A stretch of 64,000 bases of DNA from Planctomycetota bacterium (lineage in GTDB: Bacteria > Planctomycetota > UBA1135 > JADKAF01). Position numbers and translations under genes: made by a program. Shown in pieces: positions 8,588 to 16,657 of the stretch. Below the pieces are notes generated by a model, which saw nothing but the letters and a program-made list of their open reading frames with translations, did not search any database and was not told the DNA's origin. The DNA lies in assembly GCA_016719295.1 (NCBI GenBank), contig JADKAF010000001.1, positions 2,604,001-2,668,000 of the forward strand. The letters are read 5' to 3'. Positions within the stretch are counted from its first letter, which is position 1, and each line of letters opens with the position of its first letter.

Positions 8588-9454
8588 ATGAGCCCCTCGG
8601 ACGCCCCCGACCACCTGGCGCAGCTCTCGGCGCTCGTCTCCCTGATCGACGACGAGAGCCCGCGAGTCCGCGCGACCTGCCACGAGGCGCTCGTGCGCCT
8701 CGGTCCGCTCGCGCTGCCCGCGCTGCGCGAGGCCGCACGCACGGCCGGCGCGCCGTCGCGCCGCGCCGCGGCGCGTGCGCTCGCCGGCGAGCTCGCCTTC
8801 GACGCCGCGCTGCAGGAGCTCCGCTTGGCGCAGAGACGAGGCGAGCCGTTGCTCGAGCACGGCATCTGCGCGCTCGCACTCCTCGTGGATCCCCTCTTCG
8901 AGCGCGCGCAGCTCGAGGAGGCGCTCGACCTCCATGCGGCGATGCTGCGCGCGCGCCTGAGCCCCGGCGCGCCGCTCGCGCGTTGCGTCCAGCTCTTGGC
9001 GCGCTACGTGCACGGCGACCTCGGCATCCGCGGCAACCAAGAGCAGTACTACGATCCGCGGAACTCGTTCGTGAACGAGGTCCTGCGCCGCAAGCTCGGC
9101 ATCCCGATCTCGATCGCCGCGATCTATCTCCTGCTCGCGCGGCGCCTCGGGCTGCCGCTCGAGGGCTTCGGCGTCCCCGCTCACTTCCTGCTCGGCTATC
9201 TCGCCGACGAGCGACGCTGCTTCGTCGATGCGTTCCACGCGGGCCAGGCGCTGAGCCCGCGGCAAGTCGAGGACGCCGCGCGCGGGCAGGGCTTCGAGCT
9301 CGACGCGCAGACGATCGCTCCGGCGACCGATACCGACATCCTCGTGCGCATGACCAACAACCTGCGCCGCATCTTCGAGCAGGAGGATCCGCGCGGTTGG
9401 AAGCCGTCGGTCGAGCGCCTCCGCGAGCTGCTGCTGCACGCAGAAGCGAGCTGA
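8588..9454 (+). CDS. SirB1/transglutaminase-like core protein with HEAT-like N-terminus
   Basis: A 288-residue protein. Residues 10-80 form two HEAT-like helical repeats (SPRVRATCHEALVRLG; SRRAAARALAGEL). From about 130 on it matches the SirB1 family, a transglutaminase-like fold with RGNQEQYYDPRNSFVNEVL, GIPISIAAIYLLLARRLGLP and FGVPAHFLLGY. The GIPISI region has no cysteine, so catalysis is not implied. Members are widespread and their function is poorly known. It stands alone between the divergent kinase gene and the convergent CAP-domain gene, ending at a bidirectional hairpin. Confidence 0.8.
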   Translation: MSPSDAPDHLAQLSALVSLIDDESPRVRATCHEALVRLGPLALPALREAARTAGAPSRRAAARALAGELAFDAALQELRLAQRRGEPLLEHGICALALLVDPLFERAQLEEALDLHAAMLRARLSPGAPLARCVQLLARYVHGDLGIRGNQEQYYDPRNSFVNEVLRRKLGIPISIAAIYLLLARRLGLPLEGFGVPAHFLLGYLADERRCFVDAFHAGQALSPRQVEDAARGQGFELDAQTIAPATDTDILVRMTNNLRRIFEQEDPRGWKPSVERLRELLLHAEAS

Positions 9455-9456
9455 AC

Positions 9457-9474
9457 GCGCGCCGCCCGGCGCGC
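9457..9474. terminator. Bidirectional hairpin between convergent genes
   Basis: GCGCGCCG pairs with CGGCGCGC around a two-base centre, in the 20-base gap between two convergent stop codons. No T tract is visible, so it may act as a block or need Rho. Confidence 0.45.
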
Positions 9475-10787
9475 TACTCGGGCTTCAGCTCCACGAACTC
9501 GACCACGTAACGCAGCGCCTTCGGCCGCGCTTCGTCCTTCTCGCGCAGCTCGACCCAATAGCGATTGCCGGGCGCGGTACCGAGCGACGCCGGCCGGAAG
9601 ATCAGGCAATCGCCCGTGCCGAAGCCGCCGCCCGCGACGCCGAAGTAGTCGAGCGGCAAGGGATCCGGCGAGCGCACGTAGCGCTCGTCGAGCGGATAGA
9701 TCGCGACTTCGATGTTCCGCTTCGTCATGCGGCCGAAGAGGCCGGGCGGCGGTGCGCAGCTCCACGCGTGGCGCGCGTGGAACATGGAGCGCGGCACATA
9801 GCCCGCCGGCGGATAGCAGACCGCTTCCACCTTCGCGCCGCCGCGGCTGCTGTCCATCGACCACATCGCCGAGAAGGGTGCCGCGAGCCCGAAGCCGGTC
9901 TTCAGCATGCGCGGGTTCAAGCACCAGCGGCGGTGCCCCACGCGGTCGATGTTCGAGGGATCCGAGTCGTCCATGTAGGCGTCGACGGAGCCTACGAGGC
10001 TCGAGCCCACCGAGAGATTGGCGTGGCTCGTGCCTTCGTAGCCCAGGCGGTACTCCTCCTCGGGCCAGCCCGGATTGGGCGGCGTGTGATCGAGGTGACC
10101 GATCGCCTTGCAGAGCTCACTGCCCTTGTCGCACGCGCGGTTCCACTCGGGAACGAGGGCCATCTCCTCGTGCGGCACGAAGCAGAGGAAGCGGTACTGC
10201 TGCAAGCGCCGCAGCGCCGCGATGCGCTCCGGCCACAGCGCGTCGTCCGCGGGCTCGGCGGGCGGCACGGGCAGCGCCGCGATCGCTGCGAGCCCCTGCG
10301 CGATCTGCTCCGGCGTGCGCGGAAACGGCGCGATGCCGTCCAGGTCGAGCAGCACGCCGAGCTCCCAGCGCTGGCGCGAGAGCTCTTCCTTGCCGCGGCG
10401 GATCGTGCGCTTCCCGTCGAGCTTGCCGCTCGTGTAGTGCGCCTTCTCGCGCTCGTCGCTGTCGGGATCCCAGGAGCTGTAGTCCCCGTGCAGCTCGCCG
10501 TCCTTGTACGCGCACGAGAGCAGGGTCTGGCCCTTCGCGTCGTGCTCGAGCACGGCGCCGTGCAGCACGTCGGCCTTCCAGTGGGCCTTCCGCGCGAGCT
10601 GGCCGTTCTCGTGGTACTCGAAGCTCGCGCCGGTGCGCCGCGCTTCGGCATCGAGCTGATAGCGCTCGCGCACCGTGCCGTCGGGCCAGGTCTCGACGAT
10701 CTCCTCCTGCGCCGCGAGCGCGCCGCCGCAGAGCGGTGCGAGCGCGAACGCGAGGAGCTGGAGGCGGCGGAAGCGGACGATCGGCAT
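9474..10787 (-). CDS. Secreted YwqK-repeat protein with CAP/SCP-like domain
   Basis: A 437-residue protein with a signal peptide (MPIVRFRRLQLLAFALAPL to about ALAAQ). Residues 30-130 are repeats of the YwqK/MORN-like antitoxin type: WPDGTVRERYQL, YHENGQLARKAHW, YKDGELHGDY and YTSGKLDGKRTI. The second half has the marks of bacterial CAP (SCP/PR1) domains: CDKGSELCKAIGHLDHTPP, GTSHANLSVG and, near residue 282, VGHRRWCLNPRM followed by GFG. The frame is open 23 codons further, but the ATG at 10787 begins a good signal peptide. It is likely an extracellular or periplasmic binding protein. The repeat plus CAP combination is unusual and no function is assigned. Confidence 0.7.
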   Translation of the reverse strand: MPIVRFRRLQLLAFALAPLCGGALAAQEEIVETWPDGTVRERYQLDAEARRTGASFEYHENGQLARKAHWKADVLHGAVLEHDAKGQTLLSCAYKDGELHGDYSSWDPDSDEREKAHYTSGKLDGKRTIRRGKEELSRQRWELGVLLDLDGIAPFPRTPEQIAQGLAAIAALPVPPAEPADDALWPERIAALRRLQQYRFLCFVPHEEMALVPEWNRACDKGSELCKAIGHLDHTPPNPGWPEEEYRLGYEGTSHANLSVGSSLVGSVDAYMDDSDPSNIDRVGHRRWCLNPRMLKTGFGLAAPFSAMWSMDSSRGGAKVEAVCYPPAGYVPRSMFHARHAWSCAPPPGLFGRMTKRNIEVAIYPLDERYVRSPDPLPLDYFGVAGGGFGTGDCLIFRPASLGTAPGNRYWVELREKDEARPKALRYVVEFVELKPE

Positions 10788-10842
10788 CGAGGGGGCGCTC
10801 GCCGTGCACGGCAAGCCGGAAGGCGCGTGGACCGTGCGGCGC

Positions 10843-10848
10843 AGTATA
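10843..10848 (-). promoter_or_regulatory. Possible -10 element (TATACT) for the YwqK/CAP gene
   Basis: TATACT on the minus strand lies about 55 bases before the ATG at 10787. No recognisable -35 lies 16-18 bases away, so the call rests on the hexamer alone. Confidence 0.35.
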
Positions 10849-10993
10849 AGGCGCATGCGGGAGCAGCGCTGCGCGCGAGTTTTCGCGCCGAGCGAAGTCG
10901 CCCGGCGGATTCACTGGACGCGCGTCCGGCGCGACGCCATCCTCCGCCACCTCGGCCAGCCCCCCTGGTCCCCCGAACCCGCCCCACCGCCGC

Positions 10994-12316
10994 ATGATCG
11001 CAACCGCCGCTGCCGGCGCGACCTCCTACGTCGGCACCCCCGTCGGCTACCTCGCGCTCGCCATCTTCGTCCTCGCCTACGGCCTCGTCGTGCTCGAGGA
11101 CGTGCTGAAGATGAAGAAATCGAAGCCCGTGGTCTTCGCCGCGGGCTTGATCTGGATCGTGGTCGCCGCCGGCTCTTCGCTCGGGAAGGAAGTGAACGGC
11201 AAGGTGATGCATCACCTGGCCGAGTTCGCCGCCCTCTTCATGTTCCTGACGGTGGCGATGACCTACATCAACGCCATCGCGCACCAGCGGGTCTTCCTGG
11301 CGCTGAACGCCTGGCTCGTCGGCAAGGGCTTCTCCCTGCGCACGATCTTCTGGGCCACCGGCGTCCTCGCCTTCTGGATCTCGCCGATCGCCGACAACAT
11401 GACCACCGCGCTCGTGATGGGCGCGGTCGTGATCACCGTCGGGGGCAGCAACGTCCGCTTCATCGCGACCTCCTGCACCAGCGTCGTGATCGCCGCCAAC
11501 GCCGGCGGCGCCTTCTCGCCCTTCGGCGACATCACCACGCTGATGGTCTGGGAGGCGGAGAAGGTGTCGACCTTCACCTTCCTCCAGCTCATGCTGCCCT
11601 GCGTGGTGAACTGGCTCGTGCCGGCCTTCCTGATGAGCTTGACGATCCCGAAGGAGAAGCCCGAGCCGCTGAAGCACCAGGTGGTGATGACCAAGGACTG
11701 GTGGATCGTGGTGCTGCTCTTCCTGGCCACGATCGCCACCGCGGTCTTCTTCCACATGAAGCTCCATCTCCCGCCCTTCCTGGGCATGACGACGGGGCTC
11801 GGCTATCTCCTCGTCTTCGGCTACTTCCAACAGACGAAGTACGCGGGCGTGAAGGAAGAGGAGAGCGACGAAGCGACCGACGTCTTCAAGCACATCGAGG
11901 ACGTCGAGTGGGACACCCTGCTCTTCTTCTTCGGTGTCATCCTCTGCGTCGGCGGGCTCGCGGAGCTCGGCTTCCTCGCCGCGGCCTCGACCGGCGTCTA
12001 CGACCAGCTCGGGGCCTTCTGGGCCAACGTCCTGATCGGGCTCCTCTCCGCCGTCATCGACAACGTGCCGGTCATGTTCGCCGTGCTCGGCATGGATCCG
12101 ACGATGTCGGTGAGCCAATGGCTGCTGGTGACGCTGACCGCGGGCGTCGGCGGCTCGCTGCTCGCCGTCGGCTCCGCCGCGGGCGTGGCACTCCTCGGCG
12201 CCGCGCACGGCAAGTACACCTTCGTGAAGCACCTGCGCTGGACGCCGGCGATCGCGCTCGGCTACGGCCTCTCGATCTGTGTGCACGCGCTGCTGCAGCA
12301 GCACGTGTTCGCGTGA
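10994..12316 (+). CDS. nhaD: NhaD-type sodium:proton antiporter
   Basis: A 440-residue polytopic inner-membrane protein with about 11-13 hydrophobic segments, of the ArsB/NhaD ion-transporter superfamily. Diagnostic segments are WISPIADNMTTALVMG, GAFSPFGDITTLMVW, SAVIDNVPVMFAVLGM and GGSLLAVGSAAGVALLG. These two half-repeats carry the charged and polar residues in membrane helices. It should export sodium in exchange for protons. No Shine-Dalgarno is visible before the ATG at 10994. The gene converges with the phosphatase gene, with only 19 bases between stops. An NhaD suits a saline or alkaline habitat, but this is only a hint. Confidence 0.9.
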   Translation: MIATAAAGATSYVGTPVGYLALAIFVLAYGLVVLEDVLKMKKSKPVVFAAGLIWIVVAAGSSLGKEVNGKVMHHLAEFAALFMFLTVAMTYINAIAHQRVFLALNAWLVGKGFSLRTIFWATGVLAFWISPIADNMTTALVMGAVVITVGGSNVRFIATSCTSVVIAANAGGAFSPFGDITTLMVWEAEKVSTFTFLQLMLPCVVNWLVPAFLMSLTIPKEKPEPLKHQVVMTKDWWIVVLLFLATIATAVFFHMKLHLPPFLGMTTGLGYLLVFGYFQQTKYAGVKEEESDEATDVFKHIEDVEWDTLLFFFGVILCVGGLAELGFLAAASTGVYDQLGAFWANVLIGLLSAVIDNVPVMFAVLGMDPTMSVSQWLLVTLTAGVGGSLLAVGSAAGVALLGAAHGKYTFVKHLRWTPAIALGYGLSICVHALLQQHVFA

Positions 12317-12335
12317 GCCCCTCCGGTCGCGGAGC

Positions 12336-12821
12336 TTACGGCGTCCCCGCCGCGAGCTCCGCGACGAGCCCCGCGCAGCCGTCCTCGAGCAGATCGAGGA
12401 CCAGCTCGAAGTCCGCGCTCGTGCCGAGGTAGGGATCGGGGATCTCCTCGACGGCGTGCGCTCGGCAGTAGCTCGCGAAGAGGCGCAGCTTGGCTCGCTC
12501 CTCGTTGCTGGGAGCCAGGCGCTCCAGCGCGCGCAGGTTGGAAGCATCCATCGCGAGCACGAGATCTGCGCGGCGCAGGTCCTCCGCATCGACCTTCCGC
12601 GCGCGGTGCCGGAGCTCGATCCCGCGCGCGGCTGCGGCGCGCTGCATGCGCGGATCGGCGCCCTCGCCCGCGCGATCGCCGAGGATCCCCGCTGAGCGCA
12701 CTTCGACGCGCGATGCGAGACCCGCTTCGCGCAGGCGCTGACGCAGCAGGCCCTCGGCGGCGGGCGAGCGGCAGATGTTGCCGAGGCAGACGAAGAGGAC
12801 GCGGTAGAGCGGGCGGGACAT
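12336..12821 (-). CDS. Low-molecular-weight protein tyrosine phosphatase
   Basis: A 161-residue cytoplasmic phosphatase. The P-loop VCLGNICRS has nucleophile Cys12 and Arg18, and the general-acid Asp lies in IPDPYLGTS near residue 128. Bacterial members often act on tyrosine kinases of exopolysaccharide systems, and some are arsenate reductases. No partner kinase or ars gene is close. It is divergent from the DUF59 gene across a symmetrical promoter-like region. Confidence 0.9.
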   Translation of the reverse strand: MSRPLYRVLFVCLGNICRSPAAEGLLRQRLREAGLASRVEVRSAGILGDRAGEGADPRMQRAAAARGIELRHRARKVDAEDLRRADLVLAMDASNLRALERLAPSNEERAKLRLFASYCRAHAVEEIPDPYLGTSADFELVLDLLEDGCAGLVAELAAGTP

Positions 12822-12853
12822 GCGGGGAACGGGACCTGGCTACGAGGCGCGCC

Positions 12854-12883
12854 CTTGTAGCGAGCGCCTGCCGAACCTACAAC
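12854..12883. promoter_or_regulatory. Symmetrical divergent promoter candidate
   Basis: The inverted pair CTTGTAG and CTACAA gives, on the plus strand, TTGTAG (12855-12860), 17 bases and TACAAC (12878-12883). On the minus strand it gives TTGTAG (12877-12882), 17 bases and TACAAG (12854-12859). Each would start transcription about 20-25 bases before the genes at 12909 (+) and 12821 (-). The -35 boxes are poor matches, so this is tentative. Confidence 0.4.
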
Positions 12884-12908
12884 GCGCGCTCCCCGTCGCG
12901 AGCGCCCC

Positions 12909-13247
12909 ATGCCGAGCAAGACCGAAGTCGTCGCCGTCCTGAAGCAGGTCTACGATCCGGAGATCCCGGTCAACGTCTATGACCTGGGCCTCGTCTACGC
13001 GATCGCCGCCGAAGAGCGGAGCATCGCGATCCAGATGAGCCTCACCTCGCGCCACTGCCCCGCGGCACAGGAGATCCCGGCCGACATGCGCGCGCGCCTC
13101 GCCGACGACCTCGGCGTCGAACCGGGCGAGATCCGCATCGACCTCATCTGGGAGCCCGCGTGGTCTCCGGCGCGTATCTCGCTCGAAGGGCGCCGCCTGC
13201 TCGGCATGCCCGAGGACGCGCCCTACGTCCCGGGCGCGCAGCCCTGA
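12909..13247 (+). CDS. DUF59/MIP18-family iron-sulfur assembly protein
   Basis: A 112-residue protein of the SufT/PaaD/MIP18 family. It starts with the usual VLKQVYDPEIPVNVYDLGLVY, followed by the TSRHCPAAQEIPADMR loop holding the conserved Cys50. Family members help mature Fe-S proteins. It is not next to suf or isc genes. The chain ends soon after the domain. The TPR gene begins five bases after its stop, so the two are co-transcribed. Confidence 0.88.
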   Translation: MPSKTEVVAVLKQVYDPEIPVNVYDLGLVYAIAAEERSIAIQMSLTSRHCPAAQEIPADMRARLADDLGVEPGEIRIDLIWEPAWSPARISLEGRRLLGMPEDAPYVPGAQP

Positions 13248-13251
13248 TCGC

Positions 13252-14037
13252 ATGGAGCGCGACCAAGAGCACTACGAGCGCGGCTTGAAGCTCGCCGGCG
13301 AGAGCCGCTTGGACGAGGCCCAGCGCGAGCTCGAGCTCGCGCTCGCCGCCAACCCCGGCCACGCCGACAGCTTGGAAGTGCTCGGCGTCGTCTTCGAGCG
13401 CAGGGGCGAGCTCGAGCGCGCGATCGAGGTCACGCGGCGCCTGATCGAAGTGGCCCCGCTCTCGATCATGGGCCACGCCAACCTCTCGCGCTTCTTCATG
13501 CTGCAAGGGCGCATCCCCGAGGCCGAGGAGATGCAGGGCAAGGCCCGCGTCCTAGGCTGGCGCGAGCAGCTCACCGAAGGCGATGCGAGCGGGTCGTTCC
13601 GCGTCGAGGCCGTGCCCCATCCCTCAGGCACGGAGCCGAGTGAGGCGCGCGTCGCCTCCAGCTCCGGCGGCTTCCTCGCCGCGCTCACCGCCGGAGCCGA
13701 CGCGAGCGCCGACGAGGACGAGCTCGCCCGCAAGGTCCGCACCTACCGGCAGCTGGTCGAGCTGGACCCCGAGGACCCGATGAGCCATTGGACGCTCGGC
13801 AAGGCCCTGCACGAAGCACACGACCTCGCGAGCGCGGAGCATCATCTGCGCGAGGCGGTGCGGCTCGACTCTCGTTACAGCGCGGCGTATCTCGCGCTCG
13901 GTCGCGTGCTCATCGAGCGCGAGCAGCTCGCCGCCGCGCGCGAGATCCTGACGCGCGGCGTGCAAGTCGCCGACGAGAAGGGCGATCTGCAGCCGAAGGC
14001 GTACATGGAGAAGCACCTGCGTCAGCTCGGAGCGTAG
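13252..14037 (+). CDS. TPR protein
   Basis: A 261-residue soluble protein with at least five tetratricopeptide repeats. They lie in two blocks: about residues 5-105 (AQRELELALAANPGHADSLE; RLIEVAPLSIMGHANLSRFF) and about 150-255 (VELDPEDPMSHWTLGKALHE; AVRLDSRYSAAYLALGRVLI). They are joined by a polar linker of about 45 residues rich in Ser, Glu and Gly. There is no signal peptide or catalytic motif. It probably mediates protein-protein contacts, and the partner is unknown. It ends 49 bases before a 44-base perfect palindrome. Confidence 0.8.
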   Translation: MERDQEHYERGLKLAGESRLDEAQRELELALAANPGHADSLEVLGVVFERRGELERAIEVTRRLIEVAPLSIMGHANLSRFFMLQGRIPEAEEMQGKARVLGWREQLTEGDASGSFRVEAVPHPSGTEPSEARVASSSGGFLAALTAGADASADEDELARKVRTYRQLVELDPEDPMSHWTLGKALHEAHDLASAEHHLREAVRLDSRYSAAYLALGRVLIEREQLAAAREILTRGVQVADEKGDLQPKAYMEKHLRQLGA

Positions 14038-14086
14038 CGCGCGGCCGCGCCCTTCGCTCGGGCCTCTCCACCCGGCAGGAAACACC

Positions 14087-14130
14087 TCGGGCGCTGCTCC
14101 TGGTTCCGCGGAACCAGGAGCAGCGCCCGA
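14087..14130. terminator. 44-base perfect palindrome, likely bidirectional terminator
   Basis: The sequence from 14087 to 14130 equals its own reverse complement with no mismatch, centred on TTCCGCGGAA. It lies between convergent stop codons at 14037 and 14183. A minus-strand transcript would read GGTGTTTCC after it. The absence of a spacer loop is unusual for a terminator. Confidence 0.65.
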
Positions 14131-14182
14131 TCGAGTGCGTTGGCGGAGTCGGAGCCGCGCGCGCGGCTCGGCGCACCGCGAG

Positions 14183-15253
14183 CTACTTCAGCTTGTCGGC
14201 CTTGGCCTTCCACTCTGATTCGCCGGGGATCGCGCGCAGCTTCTCGACGAGCACCGCGCCGCGCTCCTTGTAGCCGGGCTCGCTGCTGGAGGCGAAGACC
14301 ACGGCGGCCTTGTAGAGCATCTCCTGAGACTGCACGGGATCGAGAGCGTCCTTGTAGTTCACGTAGGCGCTGAGGAGAGGCTCCCAAGTGCTGGAGAACG
14401 CCTTCACCTGGTCCTCGGGCTTCGCGCGCTCCCAGAGGGCGAAGCGCGAGACGCCGAGGCCGTAGAACGCCTCGGCCAGAACGGCCTGCTCGGCATCTTC
14501 CGCGCTCGCGATCTGCGCGTAGACCTTCTCCGCCTTGTCGAAGGCGCCGCCCTTGATGTCGATGCCCGCCATCGTGGTCATCACTCGGTAGCGCACACCC
14601 GGATAGCCCTGCGCCGCAGGTTCGGCGGCGAGCTCCTCGAGCTGCTTGCGCATCTGCGCCTCGTCCTTCACCTTGCGGATCAGGTAGATGCGCGCGTCGA
14701 ACTGCCACTTCATCGGGATCGCGCCCGCCTTCGCCTCCTCGACGATGCGGTCGGCCCACTGGGTTTCGGTCTTGTTCCAGTCCGAGAGCGCCATGAGGCC
14801 CATCGGGTAGAGATAGGAGTCCTTGCTCGCCGCGTCGTTGACGAAGGCCTCCATCTTCGCGCTGGCGTTCTTGTGGTCGCGCGCTTCCTTCATCGAGAGC
14901 GACTGGAAGTAGCGCGCGGTGTGCAGGAGCCACTTGTACTTCTTCAGCGTGCGCTCATCGTCGATGCACTTCTGGAAGAGCGTCGGCGCGTCCTGGCGGC
15001 CGTTTTGATAAGCCTCGTAGGCCTCGACGAACGAGACCGGCACGTCCGAGTACTCGACGTACTCCACTCGCCACGCCTCGAGGGTCTCGCGCTTCCCTTC
15101 CTTGACGTAGATCACTTCCTTCGCGTCGGCCTTCTTCACCTCGACGTCGAAGATCTCGCCGCCACCGGCGAGGTAGAGGTTGTCCGCGAGGGCCGCGTCG
15201 GCGGAGAGGCAGCCGAGGACCAGGACGGCGGACCAGATCGAGCGCATCATCAT
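14183..15253 (-). CDS. Secreted protein with SH3-like N-terminal domain and TPR-like helices
   Basis: A 356-residue protein. The start is the first of three ATG codons (MMMRSIWSAVLVLG), with GGAG nine bases upstream. A signal peptide ends near ALAD. Residues 22-70 (LYLAGGGEIFDVEVKKADAK, then YVKEGKRETLEAWRVEYVEY) form a small beta domain that resembles the N-terminus of the protein at 20089-21357. The rest is alpha-helical with TPR-like spacing (FDKAEKVYAQIASAEDAEQA; AEAFYGLGVSRFALWERAK). The function is unknown. It is expressed from a good promoter about 115 bases upstream and stands alone. Confidence 0.75.
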   Translation of the reverse strand: MMMRSIWSAVLVLGCLSADAALADNLYLAGGGEIFDVEVKKADAKEVIYVKEGKRETLEAWRVEYVEYSDVPVSFVEAYEAYQNGRQDAPTLFQKCIDDERTLKKYKWLLHTARYFQSLSMKEARDHKNASAKMEAFVNDAASKDSYLYPMGLMALSDWNKTETQWADRIVEEAKAGAIPMKWQFDARIYLIRKVKDEAQMRKQLEELAAEPAAQGYPGVRYRVMTTMAGIDIKGGAFDKAEKVYAQIASAEDAEQAVLAEAFYGLGVSRFALWERAKPEDQVKAFSSTWEPLLSAYVNYKDALDPVQSQEMLYKAAVVFASSSEPGYKERGAVLVEKLRAIPGESEWKAKADKLK

Positions 15254-15373
15254 CGCGTGAGGCTCCCTAGGGCGAAGATCGCGGGCCCGAAGCGGGCGCG
15301 CGGATCCAGGAGGGCGTGCGGACCACGAGAACGGCCGGTCGCGAGCGCGGTTCCCAGCCGAATGGGGCGCGGC

Positions 15374-15402
15374 ATGATAGGGAGGTCGCCGGGGAGCGTC
15401 AA
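15374..15402 (-). promoter_or_regulatory. Sigma70-type promoter of the SH3/TPR secreted protein
   Basis: Minus-strand TTGACG (15397-15402), a 17-base spacer and TATCAT (15374-15379). It predicts a 5' leader of about 115 bases before the ATG at 15253. Confidence 0.65.
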
Positions 15403-15437
15403 CGCGAGCGAAGTGCCACGCAGCGCGTCTCTCGACT

Positions 15438-16256
15438 TCATTGCGGTCCTCCCGCGCCTCCATCCGGTCGCGGCTCGAGTGTGCCCAAGCGCCGGAGCGC
15501 GATGAGCTGCGCCACGATCGCCACCGCGATCTCGCCGTGCGTGCGCGCCCCGAGGGCGAGGCCGGTGGGCGAGCGCACGGCCGCCAGCCAGCGCGGGTCG
15601 ACTCCGCGCTCCACGAGCTGGTCGAAGAGCACGTTGCGCTTCGCGCGCGAGCCGATCATCCCGAGGTAGCGCGGCTTCGCGCCGGAGAGGAACAGCGCCT
15701 CGAGCACGGTGCCGTCATCGATGTGCCCCCGCGTCACCACGACGAGGAACGCGTGCTCGGCGCCGCCGAGGCGCGCGACCTGCTCGGTCCACGGTGCCGC
15801 GATCAGCTCCTCGGCGTCGGGGAAGCGCTCGCGCGTCGCGAACGCCTCGCGCTCGTCGCCGACGACGACGCGGAAGCCGGCGAGCTTCGCGACCTGCGCC
15901 ACCGAGGACGAGATGTGCCCTGCGCCGAAGAGCACGAGCGTGGGATCGGTCACGGACTCGATGAAGATCTCGACCTTGCCGCCGCAGATCAGCCCCGAGT
16001 CGGGGTAGTCGCGCTCGTTCAGCGCGAACGCGAGGCGCTTCGACTCGCCGGTGCGCAGCACCTCCTGCGCCGCGGCGTAGACCTCGGCCTCGACGCAGCC
16101 GCCCCCCACCGTGCCGACGAAGCTGCCATCGGCGCGCACCAGCATCTTCATGCTGGCCTTGCCGGGCGTGGAGCCCGCGGTCGACGTGATCGTGCAGAGC
16201 GCCGCCGGCTCCCCGCGCCGCCGCAGCGCCACGATCTCCTCGAAGATGTCGCTCAT
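15438..16256 (-). CDS. XdhC/CoxI-family molybdoenzyme maturation protein
   Basis: A 272-residue protein with the two XdhC regions. The N-terminal part has GSTPGKASMKMLV and VGGGCVEAEVY. The C-terminal Rossmann part has TLVLFGAGHISSSVAQVAK and later KPRYLGMIGSRAKR. Relatives bind molybdenum cofactor and support its sulfuration and insertion into xanthine dehydrogenase or CO-dehydrogenase-type enzymes. No molybdoenzyme is encoded in the window, so its client must be elsewhere. The start overlaps the previous stop by four bases (ATGA), making it the last gene of the GT2/methyltransferase/small protein/XdhC run. Confidence 0.9.
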   Translation of the reverse strand: MSDIFEEIVALRRRGEPAALCTITSTAGSTPGKASMKMLVRADGSFVGTVGGGCVEAEVYAAAQEVLRTGESKRLAFALNERDYPDSGLICGGKVEIFIESVTDPTLVLFGAGHISSSVAQVAKLAGFRVVVGDEREAFATRERFPDAEELIAAPWTEQVARLGGAEHAFLVVVTRGHIDDGTVLEALFLSGAKPRYLGMIGSRAKRNVLFDQLVERGVDPRWLAAVRSPTGLALGARTHGEIAVAIVAQLIALRRLGTLEPRPDGGAGGPQ

Positions 16257-16657
16257 CGCGGTGCGTTCGCTCCCGTCTCCGGAGCGCTGCTGGCGGGAGC
16301 CCCATGAGGAGCGCTCGCAGGCAGCGCACGCGCCTCGATGTTGCAGTCGCCCTCCAACCCCGCCGCGCGGCTCGCGGCGTGGATGCGATCCATCAAGCTC
16401 GCGAGCACATCGGCGGGAACCTCCGAGCCGGATTCGAGGATCACCTCGCGCGAGCCGCCGCGCCGGAAGGCCTCCTCGAGCGCGAGATCGAGCTCGGGGT
16501 CGCCGTGGCGCTCGCCATCGATCTCCGCCCCGCCAGGGTACGCGCGCACGAGCAGCGGTCCGCCGCCGAAGAGACACGCGCCGAGCGCGAGCGCGACCGC
16601 GAGCGCCGCGGGAGCGCGATGCGCGAGCGCTCGCGCGGAGCTTCGTTGCGGAATCAC
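16253..16657 (-). CDS. Small single-pass membrane or exported protein, possibly ExbD-like
   Basis: A 134-residue protein starting at a GTG that overlaps the methyltransferase stop (GTGA). Residues about 16-34 are a hydrophobic helix (ALAVALALGACLFGGGPLLV). After it come YPGGAEIDGERHGDPELDLA and SREVILESGSEVPADVLASL, a pattern like the periplasmic domain of ExbD/TolR (small beta-alpha fold with two half-repeats). The tail is Pro/Ala-rich. The ExbD idea is weak because no ExbB is nearby. Both ends are coupled to neighbours by four-base overlaps, which supports it being a real gene. Confidence 0.55.
   Translation of the reverse strand: MIPQRSSARALAHRAPAALAVALALGACLFGGGPLLVRAYPGGAEIDGERHGDPELDLALEEAFRRGGSREVILESGSEVPADVLASLMDRIHAASRAAGLEGDCNIEARALPASAPHGAPASSAPETGANAPR

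Noticed and set aside
7757..9439. 560-residue minus-strand open frame
   Set aside because: Only the part after 8476 matches a ROK kinase. The rest is antisense to the SirB1-like gene.
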